Part shown: in pieces, positions 18,289-28,018 of the stretch | Layout of the letters: every line of letters starts with the position of its first letter | Position numbering within the stretch: position 1 is the stretch's first letter | Origin: Pseudomonas sp. SJZ079 | GTDB lineage: Bacteria; Pseudomonadota; Gammaproteobacteria; Pseudomonadales; Pseudomonadaceae | NCBI RefSeq assembly: GCF_007993865.1 | Contig: NZ_VIUH01000008.1 | Location: forward strand, 62,001 to 126,000 | Direction of reading: 5' to 3' | DNA: 64,000 nt | Position numbers and translations under genes: made by a program | Notes under the pieces: model-generated | The model's database searches: none | What the model saw: only the letters and a program-made list of their open reading frames with translations | What the model was told of the DNA's origin: nothing

Positions 18289-21200
18289 AAATCCTCAGCC
18301 TGCGCCTGAAGAACCTCAACTCGCTGAAGGGCGAGTGGAAGATCGACTTCACCGCCGAGCCGTTCAAGGACAACGGTCTGTTCGCCATTACCGGGCCGAC
18401 CGGTGCCGGCAAGACCACCTTGCTCGATGCCATCTGCCTGGCGCTGTACCACCGTACGCCGCGTATGAGCACGCTGTCTGCCAGCAGCAACGAGCTGATG
18501 ACCCGGCACACGGCCGACTGCCTGGCCGAGGTCGAGTTCGAGGTCAAGGGCAACGCGTACCGCGCCTTCTGGAGCCAGCGCCGCGCCCGCGACAAGGTCG
18601 ACGGTGCGTTGCAGGCGCCCAAGGTCGAGCTGGCGGGCGCCAGCGGACAGATACTCACCGACAAGATCAACGAGAAACTGCGTGAAACCGAGCGCCTTAC
18701 CGGCCTGGATTTCGAGCGTTTCACCAAGTCCATGCTGCTGGCGCAGGGCGGTTTCGCCGCCTTCCTCGAAGCCAATGCCAACCAGCGCGCCGAGCTGCTG
18801 GAAGAGCTGACCGGCAGCGAGATTTACGGGCAGATATCCCAGCGGGTGTTCGAGCAGACCCGCGAGGTGAAGGTGGCCCTCGATCAGCTGCGTGCCCGCG
18901 CCGAAGGCGTGGAGCTGTTGAGCACTGAGCAACGTGCTGCCTTGCAAGTCGAGGCCGAGCAACTGGGCGTCGAGGAGGCCCGGCTGAGCGCCGAGCAGCT
19001 CGAACTGCAACGCCAGCGCCAATGGCGTGAAGAACTGGCCAAGGCGCAGAGCCAGCAGCAAGCTGCAGCTCAGGCTGAGCAGCGCGCCCTGGACGAGTTG
19101 CAGGCGTCACAGGCGCAGTTGGCGCAATTGGCGGCCAGCGAGCCGGCGGCAGCGCTACAGCCGCTGTATCGCGACTGGCAGCAGGCGCAGCAGGCCGTGC
19201 GCCAGACCGAACAGGCTGTGCAGCGGACCCAGGCCGAGCATCAGCAGGCTGCGCAACGCATCGGCGAGTGCCTGTGGCAGGCCCGGCAGTTCAGCCAGCA
19301 ACTGCTTGACCAGCGTCAGCAGACATGGGATCGGCTTGCCCGGCAACGTGAGGCATTGGACCAGGATCTGGCGGCGCATGCTCAGCACGCTCGGCTTGGC
19401 GAACAGCTGGGTGTCTGGCGTAACCAGCTCGATGCGCGGCAGCAGTTGGCCACAGAACTAGTCCAGCTGGGCAGTCGTCAGCAGCAGAGCGAGCAGGCGG
19501 CACAAGCGCTCAAGGCGCAGCTGGCACAGCACGGCGCGCAACTCGGCGACGAGCAAAGGCGTCTGAGCGAGGCGCAGTGGGTCGAGGGCGAGCACCAGCA
19601 GCAACTCGCGACCTTGCTGGCCGGGCGCAACGAGGCCGCCCTGCGCGAGCGCTGGCAACTGTTGCATCGGCACGGCGGATTGCTGAGCCAGCTCAAGCAG
19701 CTCGCGGCGAGCGGCCAGCAGCTGGGCGAACAACAGGCGCAACTGCACGGCCGACTGCGCGACCTACGTGTGCAGCACACCGCCAAGGACACTGAGGTCG
19801 GCGCGCTGCGCACGCACTATAAAGACCTGCAGCAGCAGGTGCGCGACCAGGAAAAACTGCTGGAGCAGGAACAGCGTATCCAGGCGCTGGAAACCTACCG
19901 CGCCCAGCTGCAGGAAGGCCAGGCCTGCCCGCTGTGTGGCTCCCATCAGCACCCGGCGATTGCCGCCTACCAGGCGTTGGACGTCTCGGCCACCCAGCTG
20001 ACTCTGCAGGCGAAAAAGTCCGAACTGGACGCCCTGGCCAGCAGTGGTCAGCGCCTGGCCAGCGAGCTGGCCGCCTTGGCTGCGCACTTGGAGCAACAAC
20101 AGCAGCAGGTGCAACGCAGCCAGCAGGAACAGGCTCAGCAGGTGGAGCGCTGGCAACAGCTGATCGAGCAGCTCGGTACGCCTCTGCTTGATGCCGACGC
20201 GGTAGCCGATCACGAACGACAGCTGGTTGCCGAGCTGGACGCGCTGCAGCGCAGCCTCGAACAACTCGACGGCCTGAAGACTGCTGCGGAAAACGCACGC
20301 ACGGCGCGTCTGCAACTCGAACAGGCTTGCACCACCACGCAGCAGCAGCTGGCGCTGGGCAATCAGCAGCTGCAGACCGGCAACGGCCAGCTCGCCGAGT
20401 TCGACGCGCGGCTGCAGCAGCTGCGACAGCAGCAGCGCGAGCGCGAGCAGGTGTTGCACGAGGAGTTGGCGATTTTCGGCTACGACCTGCCCAGCGATGC
20501 CGAGCAGTGGCTAAGCGAACGCTCTGCTGAGTGGCAGGGCTGGCAGCAGGCGCAACAACAGCGACTGCAGCTGGAGAACCAGGCCCGCGATCAGGAACAT
20601 GCGCTAGCGCTTGCACGCGCGGCACAGGGTTGCTGGCTGCAGCGCTGGTCTGCCCTGGCGCAGGCCGAGTTACCGATCTTGGCTGCGGTAGCCGATCCGC
20701 AGCAGGCCTTACAGCAATGCGAAGTGCAGTTAAGTGAGGCACACAGCCGCCAGGCGCAGTTGCAGGGCACCCAGCAGACGCAAGCAGAACGGCTGCTGCA
20801 GGAACAGCACCAGCTCGAGGCTCAAGCTGAGCAGTGGACCGCTGCCTTGACCGCCAGCCCATTTATGGATGAGGCGGCGTTCCAGGCCGCCATGCTCGAC
20901 GAGCAGCAGCGCAGCGCGTTGCACCAACTCAAGCAGCGTCTGGATCAAGCCCTGGTCGAGGCCCGGACACTGAAAGCGGCGGCCGCGCAGCAACTGGCCG
21001 TCTTGCAGGCCAACCCGGCCAGCGAACTCAGCCACGAACAGCTGGAGGAAAATCTGCTGGCGCTGAACGCTCAGTTGAAAAGCCTGAGCCAGCGCCAGGG
21101 CGAACTGCGCGCGCAACTGCAAGGGGACGATGCCCGCCGTCTGGGCCAGCAAAGTCTGTTCGCCGAGATCGCCGCCAAACAGGTCGAGTACGACCTGTGG

Positions 21201-21722
21201 CAGCAACTCAACAGCCTGATCGGCTCGGCCGATGGGGCGAAATACCGCAAGTTCGCCCAGGGCCTGACCCTCGATCACCTGGTCTACCTGGCCAACCAGC
21301 AGCTGCAGCGCCTGCACGGGCGCTACCAGCTGGGCCGGCGCAGCAGTGGCGAATTGGAGCTGGAAGTGATCGACACCTGGCAGGCCGACGTCGCCCGCGA
21401 TACCAAGACCCTCTCCGGCGGCGAGAGCTTTCTGGTCAGTCTGGCGCTGGCGCTGGCGCTGTCCGATCTGGTCAGTCACAAGACCAGCATCGATTCGCTG
21501 TTCCTCGACGAAGGCTTTGGCACCCTCGACGGCGAAACCCTGGAAGTTGCCCTGGATGCGCTCGACAACCTGAATGCCAACGGCAAGATGATCGGGGTGA
21601 TCAGCCATGTGGAAGCGTTGAAGGAGCGCATTCCGGTGCAGCTGAAAGTGCACAAGAGCGTGGGCATGGGTTATAGCGGGCTGGATAAGCGCTTTGCGGT
21701 TACAGCGCGCAGCCTCGGCTAG
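18285..21722 (+). CDS. sbcC: DNA repair ATPase subunit SbcC
   Basis: Rad50-like SMC ATPase, 1145 residues, partner of SbcD. Walker A is GPTGAGKTT (37-45). Two very long Gln/Ala/Leu-rich coiled coils flank the zinc hook CPLC (near 547-550, in [14 protein letters not shown]), which joins two molecules. The ABC signature LSGGES lies near 1043, with Walker B/D-loop [10 protein letters not shown] near 1073. All catalytic motifs are intact. The 4-nt overlap with sbcD fits one operon. The coiled-coil arms are extremely rich in CAG/CTG-type Gln and Leu codons. Confidence 0.96.
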   Translation: MKILSLRLKNLNSLKGEWKIDFTAEPFKDNGLFAITGPTGAGKTTLLDAICLALYHRTPRMSTLSASSNELMTRHTADCLAEVEFEVKGNAYRAFWSQRRARDKVDGALQAPKVELAGASGQILTDKINEKLRETERLTGLDFERFTKSMLLAQGGFAAFLEANANQRAELLEELTGSEIYGQISQRVFEQTREVKVALDQLRARAEGVELLSTEQRAALQVEAEQLGVEEARLSAEQLELQRQRQWREELAKAQSQQQAAAQAEQRALDELQASQAQLAQLAASEPAAALQPLYRDWQQAQQAVRQTEQAVQRTQAEHQQAAQRIGECLWQARQFSQQLLDQRQQTWDRLARQREALDQDLAAHAQHARLGEQLGVWRNQLDARQQLATELVQLGSRQQQSEQAAQALKAQLAQHGAQLGDEQRRLSEAQWVEGEHQQQLATLLAGRNEAALRERWQLLHRHGGLLSQLKQLAASGQQLGEQQAQLHGRLRDLRVQHTAKDTEVGALRTHYKDLQQQVRDQEKLLEQEQRIQALETYRAQLQEGQACPLCGSHQHPAIAAYQALDVSATQLTLQAKKSELDALASSGQRLASELAALAAHLEQQQQQVQRSQQEQAQQVERWQQLIEQLGTPLLDADAVADHERQLVAELDALQRSLEQLDGLKTAAENARTARLQLEQACTTTQQQLALGNQQLQTGNGQLAEFDARLQQLRQQQREREQVLHEELAIFGYDLPSDAEQWLSERSAEWQGWQQAQQQRLQLENQARDQEHALALARAAQGCWLQRWSALAQAELPILAAVADPQQALQQCEVQLSEAHSRQAQLQGTQQTQAERLLQEQHQLEAQAEQWTAALTASPFMDEAAFQAAMLDEQQRSALHQLKQRLDQALVEARTLKAAAAQQLAVLQANPASELSHEQLEENLLALNAQLKSLSQRQGELRAQLQGDDARRLGQQSLFAEIAAKQVEYDLWQQLNSLIGSADGAKYRKFAQGLTLDHLVYLANQQLQRLHGRYQLGRRSSGELELEVIDTWQADVARDTKTLSGGESFLVSLALALALSDLVSHKTSIDSLFLDEGFGTLDGETLEVALDALDNLNANGKMIGVISHVEALKERIPVQLKVHKSVGMGYSGLDKRFAVTARSLG

Positions 21723-21758
21723 GCGTGCCCGAAAAAGGGCCTCGGTGTGCCCGAGCTG

Positions 21759-24407
21759 TTAAGGCATCTCGGGGGAGTAGCCCCGGAACGGCGTCCATCT
21801 AAGGGGCTGCCCCAGCAGGCCATTATCGGTCTTGAAATTTTTCCAGTCGAAGGTCTGCGCGAACTGATCGGCGTGCTCCGCCGGCATCGGTCGGGCAATC
21901 AAGTAGCCCTGCATCCAATCACTGCCGACTCTATTCATAATGCAGAACTGCTCGGCCGTCTCTATGCCTTCGGCAATCACTTTGAGCCCCAAGCGTTTGG
22001 CCAGGGCAATCAGCGTTTCGCAGATGGCAAGGCCTTCGTCGGTTTGCATATCGATGACGAAACTGCGGTCGATTTTCAGCACGTCCAATGGCAGTTGGCG
22101 CAGGTAACTGAGTGATGAATAGCCGGTGCCGAAGTCATCCAGGGCAATCTTCACCCCGGTCATGCGTATGCTGCGCAGAAGTTGAATGTTGGCTTCCGGC
22201 TGTTGCATCAGCATCGATTCGGTCAGCTCCAGGCAGAGTGCACCAGGGGCTATGCCTGCTTGGTTCAAGGTGTTCAGCAGCGAGTCGGCAAATGCCGGAT
22301 GCGCCAGTTGCTTGATCGATACGTTGACGCACATGTGTTTAATCGGCGAGCCCTGGTCCTGCCATTCTTTCAGTTGCCGGCAAGCCGTTTCCAGCACCCA
22401 CTGCCCGGCGTCTGTGATCAGGCCTGACTGTTCCAGCAGCGGGATAAAGTCAGCTGGGTGAACCAGACCCAGGGAGGGGTGTTGCCAGCGTATCAAGGCC
22501 TCTACCGAGTCGATAGCGCCGGTGGCCAGGTTCAGCTCTGGTTGGTAGTGCAGGACGAATTGTTGTTCCATCAGGGCCGAGTGCAAATCGGTCAGCAACT
22601 GCAGGCGCTGCCGCGACTTCTCGTCGAAGTCGCGCTGGAACACCACAGTCTGCCCGCGCCCCTGGCGCTTGGCCAAGTACATCGCTGTATCGGCACTGCG
22701 TAACAACAAGGTGCCACTGCTGCCATGGTCTGGGTAGACGGCTATACCGATACTGGCATGCATGTAAATCTTGTCCGGACCCAAGGCGATGGGCTCGCCC
22801 AGGCTCGCGTGCAGGCGATTGGCAACGAGCAGTGCCTGGCCGAGGTCGGGCAGGCTGGGCAGCAACACCAGGAACTCGTCGCCACCCAGACGGCCGACCA
22901 TCGACTCATTTTCATCCAGGAGACTGCTGTCTGGGCTGTCCAGGGCACTGTTGTTGTGCAACTGCAACAATTTGTCCGAGGCGCGCAGGCTGTGCACGAA
23001 GCGTCGTGAGACCTCGATCAGCAGGTTATCGCCAATCTGGTGGCCGAGCGTGTCGTTAATTTCCTTGAAGTCATCGAGATCAATCATCAGTACGGCGTAC
23101 TGACTGGTTTTGGCCTCTTGTCGGTTCAACGAATTGGTCAGGTGTTCGGCCACCAGACGCCGGTTGGGTAAGCCGGTCAGTGCATCGTAATTGGCCATCT
23201 GGGTCAGCTTCAGCGTGGACTTGCGTTGCACGGCGAATACCCGTTCCACCGCCAGCGCGAACCCGGCAATCAGCAGGCTTAACAGCGCCAGGCGTTGCCA
23301 CATGTCCCTGCGGATGGGATCGAGTATTACGTTGAGGTCGGCCGCCGATTTATAGCGATGCAACTGCCACGCCTGGGAGAAGGGCAGCTGGATGGTTTGC
23401 TCAAGATGAATGGCCGCTTGCTGCTTATCCGTGAGGAGATCCGGCAGGTCGAGGTTGCGTCTGTCCATGATGCGCACGCCGGTCTGGCGGTTTTCCAGCA
23501 GGTATTCGCTGGGTGGCGAGTCGAGGTCAATCTGCTGCTGGGTCAGGAGTGCTTTGTCCGCTGCGGTGATAGGCAATCTGGGCCAGCCGTTCAAGACCGC
23601 CTCCAGTGCGTTGGCCCGCAACACGGCAGTCACCAGCCCTTTGAACTCTTTGTTGGCCTGATCGTAGATAGGCACGGACAGCAAAATGCCCAAGGTATTG
23701 CGCTCGTCGCCGTTAGCGATCGAGGTGTATTGGGAGTTATCGCAGGTGCGCAGCAGGGTTGAAGTCACCGCCGCGATGCCCTCGGGGGCCTCGGCAGGTA
23801 GTCGGGGGTGATGGTGCTGCAAAAATCTGAGCTGCCTTACATACTCAGCGTACTCGGCGGCTTCGTACTCTTCGGGCTCATCTTGTTCGTGAGTCTCGTC
23901 TGCCTCCTGCGCTTTGGCGATACGCTCAAGCAACACCTGGTCAAACATCAGGAAAGGCACTTCACCCCGTTCGGGGGCGAAGCCGCCATACACCAGATAG
24001 ATTTCAGAGACCGCGACATCGCTGGAAACGTGGTTGTACAGCTGCTGGATAGTGTCAGCGTCCCCCTCGCTGAAGTGCCCCAGTTTGACGACGTCGTCCT
24101 CGACGCTGCGGCGATTGCGCGGGGCCGCGCTACGCACTGCCGGCAGTAACGAGATGGTTTTGATCGTGACGTAGGTTCTCTCCAGCACCCCGGCCAGTTT
24201 TTCGGCCATGTTTTGTGCTTCAAGCCGCATCTCGTTGCGGATCTTTTGTTGGGTGTTGGCGGTTATCTGCTGGGCGTCACGGTAGATAGCCAGCGTGCCG
24301 ATAATCCACAGCAGCATGAAACCGGCAGGAATGGCGTATTTACCCCATCCGTTCATGCACCACTTGCTGGATGCCCTCAGAATTGTTCTGCTCGGCTTAC
24401 TCGTCAT
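21759..24407 (-). CDS. Membrane GGDEF-EAL protein (c-di-GMP turnover)
   Basis: 882 residues. A membrane helix (about 26-44), a large periplasmic sensor region (about 45-365) with an acidic patch (EADETHEQDEPEEYEAAEYAE, split by charged turns), and a second helix (about 370-390) lead to a GGDEF domain (motif GGDEF near 507-511) and an EAL domain (EAL near 635-637, DDFGTGYSSLSYL, and the C-terminal AEGIET). Both active sites look intact, so it may synthesise or degrade c-di-GMP; in such proteins the EAL activity often dominates. The GGDEF domain has a 24-residue insertion between its RxxD and GGDEF. It converges on sbcC with a 36-bp gap. Confidence 0.9.
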   Translation of the reverse strand: MTSKPSRTILRASSKWCMNGWGKYAIPAGFMLLWIIGTLAIYRDAQQITANTQQKIRNEMRLEAQNMAEKLAGVLERTYVTIKTISLLPAVRSAAPRNRRSVEDDVVKLGHFSEGDADTIQQLYNHVSSDVAVSEIYLVYGGFAPERGEVPFLMFDQVLLERIAKAQEADETHEQDEPEEYEAAEYAEYVRQLRFLQHHHPRLPAEAPEGIAAVTSTLLRTCDNSQYTSIANGDERNTLGILLSVPIYDQANKEFKGLVTAVLRANALEAVLNGWPRLPITAADKALLTQQQIDLDSPPSEYLLENRQTGVRIMDRRNLDLPDLLTDKQQAAIHLEQTIQLPFSQAWQLHRYKSAADLNVILDPIRRDMWQRLALLSLLIAGFALAVERVFAVQRKSTLKLTQMANYDALTGLPNRRLVAEHLTNSLNRQEAKTSQYAVLMIDLDDFKEINDTLGHQIGDNLLIEVSRRFVHSLRASDKLLQLHNNSALDSPDSSLLDENESMVGRLGGDEFLVLLPSLPDLGQALLVANRLHASLGEPIALGPDKIYMHASIGIAVYPDHGSSGTLLLRSADTAMYLAKRQGRGQTVVFQRDFDEKSRQRLQLLTDLHSALMEQQFVLHYQPELNLATGAIDSVEALIRWQHPSLGLVHPADFIPLLEQSGLITDAGQWVLETACRQLKEWQDQGSPIKHMCVNVSIKQLAHPAFADSLLNTLNQAGIAPGALCLELTESMLMQQPEANIQLLRSIRMTGVKIALDDFGTGYSSLSYLRQLPLDVLKIDRSFVIDMQTDEGLAICETLIALAKRLGLKVIAEGIETAEQFCIMNRVGSDWMQGYLIARPMPAEHADQFAQTFDWKNFKTDNGLLGQPLRWTPFRGYSPEMP

Positions 24408-24828
24408 AGGCCTGGCCAGTCCCTGCTGCTACCGTGTGTTGTATTTATCGAGTTGCCGACACTGAATATATGGCTCGATCTGCTCTCGCGAGCGTCTCCA
24501 GCTGCCCGGTAATGGTGCCTGTGTTTGCTTAGCCTAGTCGCGAGCGAAAATTTAGCGAGGGCGGCGTGGGGATGAAAAGTGACCATAGCTGCTATGTGAG
24601 TACTAAAGTTCCAATATGTTGAAACCATAGCAGAGTAGGCGCCCGCGCAGCCGTGCTGCGTAAAGGCTCATGCCGACCAGCATCAGCGGGTGACTGCGCT
24701 GTTAGTGCCAGGCAAAAAATCTTGGCCAGGCTGCAGGCTCAGGTATTGCTCAACCGCGTACGCCAGCGTGGTTTCGCTATTGATTCATGCCATTGTTGGG
24801 CGCTGCATCTGCGGCTAGACTGGCGCAC
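24408..24828. other. 421-bp intergenic region between GGDEF-EAL and cus genes
   Basis: This region separates two divergently transcribed units and should hold both promoters. I see no convincing gene, no inverted-repeat copper operator of the CueR or CopR type, and no terminator. Regulation of the cus cluster cannot be read from it. Confidence 0.5.
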
Positions 24829-25173
24829 ATGAACCGACGCCTGTGGCTTTATCTCGCCCTGTTTCTCAGCCTCGCGCTGCCCCTCAGTGGGGTGGTGAGT
24901 GCCGTTGAGCTGCAGGTGGCACCTTGCCCCATGCAGTACGAAGGCGTGTCGCAGGTCGGTGAGATGAATAGCGACTGTTGTGACGAACAGAAAAGCGCCC
25001 ACGCCGGCAGCAAGGTGTGCAAAAGCGGCGAGGAGTGTAAAACCAGCAGCCTGCTGCAGGTCGTCAGCGTCAAGGCCCCCTTACTGGTCGGCCATCCACC
25101 GGCGCTGCATAGCCTCAACGCATTCATCCCCACTCCAGCACCCAGCGGTGTGTGGCGACCCCCTCGCGTCTGA
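24829..25173 (+). CDS. Small Cys-rich exported protein heading the cus cluster
   Basis: 114 residues. A signal peptide (MNRRLWLYLALFLSLALPLSGVVSA) is followed by a short mature part with six Cys (PCPM, DCCDE, VCKS, EECKT) and Met/His residues, then a Pro-rich tail. Spaced Cys/Met in a periplasmic protein directly before cusCBA suggests copper or silver binding or sensing, comparable in position to CopL-type leader proteins; this is inference. The ATG at 24829 is preferred because it places the signal peptide at the N-terminus. A perfect 11-bp hairpin separates it from cusC. It could also be a non-functional leader whose translation tunes the operon. Confidence 0.68.
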   Translation: MNRRLWLYLALFLSLALPLSGVVSAVELQVAPCPMQYEGVSQVGEMNSDCCDEQKSAHAGSKVCKSGEECKTSSLLQVVSVKAPLLVGHPPALHSLNAFIPTPAPSGVWRPPRV

Positions 25174-25193
25174 TTCCCGTTAAGTCCTGAATT

Positions 25194-25223
25194 CCATCCC
25201 GCGCCGAACCATGCGCGGGATGG
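25194..25223 (+). promoter_or_regulatory. Perfect 11-bp hairpin between the Cys-rich gene and cusC
   Basis: CCATCCCGCGC (25194-25204) pairs perfectly with GCGCGGGATGG (25213-25223) around an 8-nt loop. There is no U-run, so it is probably an mRNA-stability or processing element that sets the ratio of the Cys-rich protein to CusCBA. An attenuator role is possible. It ends 40 bp before cusC. Confidence 0.6.
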
Positions 25224-25262
25224 CCGGCGTGTGCCTGCTTGGGTGCGCGTCGGGAAATCAAC

Positions 25263-26537
25263 ATGACTGGAATCTTCACCATGAATTTCCGATGCTATTG
25301 CAACGGCCTGCCGCTGCTCATGCTGCTGACCGTCTACATGCTGAGTTGGTCAGGCCTGGCCAGCGCCTTGACCCTCGCCGAAGCCCTGCGCCAAGCCGAG
25401 CACGAGGCGCCCTCGCTGGCCGCGCAAACCGCGCAAGTCGAGGCGGCGCGCAGCAACGCCATCCCCGCAGGTGAACTACCCGACCCCAAGTTGCTGCTGG
25501 GTGTGCAGAATTTCCCGGTCGGGGGCGACAATCGCGGCAAGCTCAATGCGGACTTCATGACCATGCAGATGGTCGGGGTCATGCAGGAAGTGCCCAACCG
25601 CGACAAGCGCCGCGCTCGGGTCGAGGTGGCCCAGGCCGGGGTCGAACGCGCGACGGCGGCGCAACGGGTCGAGCGCCTGAAGGTGCGCCGGGAAACCGCG
25701 CTGGCCTGGATTTCGGCGCTCGCAGTCGAGCAGAAACTGGCGTTGTTCCAAACCCTCTATGCCGAAAATGAGCTGTTGAGCAAAACCGTGCGCGCGCGCA
25801 TCGCCGGGGGCGGTGGGCAGGCGGCAGACAGCGTCGGCCCCAAGCAGGAAGCCGCGCTGTTGGCCGAGCAGGAAGATGCGCTGCAACAGAGTCGCAGCCA
25901 ACAACGCGCCGCTCTGCGCCGCTGGATCGGCCCGCGCGCAGACGAGCCCCTCTCGGGTCGCCTGCCGGACTGGCCGGTCGACGCCCAGCACTATCAACAC
26001 AACCTCAAACAACACCCCGAGCTGGCGGTCTTCGCGCCCATGACCGATGAGGCGCAAGCCGAAGTGCGTCAGGCCATGGCGGAGAAGAAATCCGACTGGA
26101 GCTGGGAACTGGCCTACCAGAAACGCGGCGCCGCGTTCGGCGACATGCTGAGCGTGCAGTTCAGCTTCGATCTGCCGCTGTTCCCCGGTTCCCGGCAGAA
26201 CCCCAGGATCGCCGCCAAACAGGCGCAGCTGAATCAGCTGGAGGCCGAGCGTGAGACCAGCGAGCGCGAGCATGCGCAACAGCTGGAAGATGACCTGGCC
26301 GAGTACCGGCGGCTTGACCGCGCCCTGGAACGCAGTCGGCAGACTCTGGTGCCGCTGGCCGAAGAGAAGGTCAAGCTGAGCCTGGCCGGCTATCGCGCCG
26401 GCGCCAGTGATTTGGCCAGTGTGATCGACGCCCGGCGTGAACTGATTGAGGCGCGGCTCAAGCAGATCGACTTTGCACAACAGCGCGCACTGACCAGTGC
26501 CCGTTTGTATTTCGCTTACGAAGGAGCTGGGCAATGA
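25263..26537 (+). CDS. cusC: Outer-membrane efflux protein CusC (TolC family)
   Basis: Outer-membrane channel of the CusCBA copper/silver pump, 424 residues. The hydrophobic N-terminus (LPLLMLLTVYMLSWSGLASA) is a signal peptide, followed by LTLAEALRQAEHEAPSLAAQTAQVEAARSNAIPAGELPDPKLLLGVQNFPV, the hallmark first repeat of CzcC/CusC proteins. The rest is alternating long helices and strands. No lipobox Cys is obvious. The start may be 25263 or the ATG at 25281; both precede the signal peptide. The stop overlaps cusB by 4 nt. Confidence 0.9.
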   Translation: MTGIFTMNFRCYCNGLPLLMLLTVYMLSWSGLASALTLAEALRQAEHEAPSLAAQTAQVEAARSNAIPAGELPDPKLLLGVQNFPVGGDNRGKLNADFMTMQMVGVMQEVPNRDKRRARVEVAQAGVERATAAQRVERLKVRRETALAWISALAVEQKLALFQTLYAENELLSKTVRARIAGGGGQAADSVGPKQEAALLAEQEDALQQSRSQQRAALRRWIGPRADEPLSGRLPDWPVDAQHYQHNLKQHPELAVFAPMTDEAQAEVRQAMAEKKSDWSWELAYQKRGAAFGDMLSVQFSFDLPLFPGSRQNPRIAAKQAQLNQLEAERETSEREHAQQLEDDLAEYRRLDRALERSRQTLVPLAEEKVKLSLAGYRAGASDLASVIDARRELIEARLKQIDFAQQRALTSARLYFAYEGAGQ

Positions 26538-28018
26538 CTGCTCGAATTTTAAAGGGCGCGTTGCTGACCGGCTTGGCGATCGCCATTGGCGCGGCAGGCG
26601 GCTACTGGTTCGCGCTATCGGATAGGAATGCCGGTCCTAGCTCGGTCAACACTCGGGCTGCGGTTACGCCAGACAAGGGCGAGGTGCTGTACTGGTACGA
26701 CCCGATGTACCCGCAGCAGAAATTCGACCAGCCGGGCAAGTCGCCGTTCATGGACATGCAACTGGTGCCGCGCTATGCCGACGAAGGTGGCGACAGTGCG
26801 GCGGTCACCATCGATTCGAGCATCACCCAGAATCTCGGCATGCGTCTGGCGCCAGTGACCCGCGGGACGCTGAGCAATAGCCTCGAAGCGGTCGGCAACC
26901 TGACCTTCAATAGCCGCGATATCGCCGTGGTCCAGGCGCGTAGCGGCGGCTTCGTCGAGCGGGTGTATGCCCGCGCCCCGGAGGATCTGCTCGCCGCTGG
27001 CGCGCCGTTGGCCGACCTGCTGGTGCCCGAGTGGGTCAGTGTTCAGGAGGATTACCTGGCGCTGCGCGACGCCGGCGCTCCCGAGTTGCTGGCGGCGGCG
27101 CGCCAACGCCTGCGTCTGGCCGGCATGCCGGCGGAGCTGATCGCTCGCCTCGAACGCAGCGCCAAGGTGCAAAGCCTGTGGACGGTGACCAGCCCCATCA
27201 CCGGCGTGCTGCAAGAGCTCAGTGTGCGCGAGGGCATGACCCTGGCCGCCGGGCAAACCCTGGCCACCATCAACGGCCTGCGCAGCGTCTGGCTGGATGT
27301 AGCGGTACCCGAGGCCGAAGCCCTCGGCCTGCAACCTGGTCAGATGGTGGAGGCGCGCTTGCCGGCCTTCCCTGGCGAGGTACTGCAGGGCTCGATCGAC
27401 GCTATTTTGCCCGAGGCCAATCTGGACAGCCGCACGCTGCGGGTACGGGTCGAACTGGCTAATCCCGAGGGCCGCCTGCGTCCCGGCCTGACCGCCCAGG
27501 TGCGGCTGACCCGTGCGACCGAGCAGAATGCGTTGTTCGTGCCGAGCGAGGCGGTGATTCGCAGCGGCCGCCGCGCCCTGGTGATGCTCGCTGACGGAAA
27601 GGGGCGCTACCGTCCGCTGGAAGTCCGCCTGGGCGCCGAGGCCGGGGGCAAGACCCAGATCCTCCAGGGGCTGGAGGAGGGCCAGCAGGTGGTGGCCTCC
27701 GGGCAGTTCCTGCTCGACTCCGAAGCCAGCCTGCGCGGCATCCTCGCCCAGGGTATCGAGGCGACCTCGACGCCCGCGGTGCAACCCGCCTTGCACGAGG
27801 CCGAAGGCCAGGTCATGGATATCGACAACAGCTCGGTGACCCTGGCGCACGGCCCGTTCAAGACCCTGGGCATGCCCGGCATGACCATGCGTTTTCCGCT
27901 GGCCGATCCGGCCTTGGCAACGGGTATCCAGGTCGGTGAGCAGGTGCGCATCGGCGTGCGCGAGACCGACAGCGGCCTGCTGGTCGAGCGCCTGGACAAG
28001 CTGGAGGTACAGCCATGA
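26534..28018 (+). CDS. cusB: Copper/silver efflux adaptor CusB fused to a CusF-like domain
   Basis: Periplasmic membrane-fusion protein linking CusA and CusC, 494 residues. After an N-terminal membrane anchor (about 8-27) comes a heavy-metal-binding segment, [20 protein letters not shown] then MDMQLVPRY (about 54-83), then the barrel-sandwich and beta-barrel domains. The last roughly 80 residues form a CusF-like metallochaperone fold with His in TLAHGPF and Mets in GMPGMTMRF. The Trp that caps Cu(I) in E. coli CusF is Met here. It overlaps both cusC and cusA by 4 nt, so the three are translationally coupled. Confidence 0.93.
   Translation: MTARILKGALLTGLAIAIGAAGGYWFALSDRNAGPSSVNTRAAVTPDKGEVLYWYDPMYPQQKFDQPGKSPFMDMQLVPRYADEGGDSAAVTIDSSITQNLGMRLAPVTRGTLSNSLEAVGNLTFNSRDIAVVQARSGGFVERVYARAPEDLLAAGAPLADLLVPEWVSVQEDYLALRDAGAPELLAAARQRLRLAGMPAELIARLERSAKVQSLWTVTSPITGVLQELSVREGMTLAAGQTLATINGLRSVWLDVAVPEAEALGLQPGQMVEARLPAFPGEVLQGSIDAILPEANLDSRTLRVRVELANPEGRLRPGLTAQVRLTRATEQNALFVPSEAVIRSGRRALVMLADGKGRYRPLEVRLGAEAGGKTQILQGLEEGQQVVASGQFLLDSEASLRGILAQGIEATSTPAVQPALHEAEGQVMDIDNSSVTLAHGPFKTLGMPGMTMRFPLADPALATGIQVGEQVRIGVRETDSGLLVERLDKLEVQP

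Noticed and set aside
24408..24828. A copper-responsive operator (CueR or CopR box) before the cus cluster
   Set aside because: I searched the gap by eye for the expected inverted repeats and saw none.
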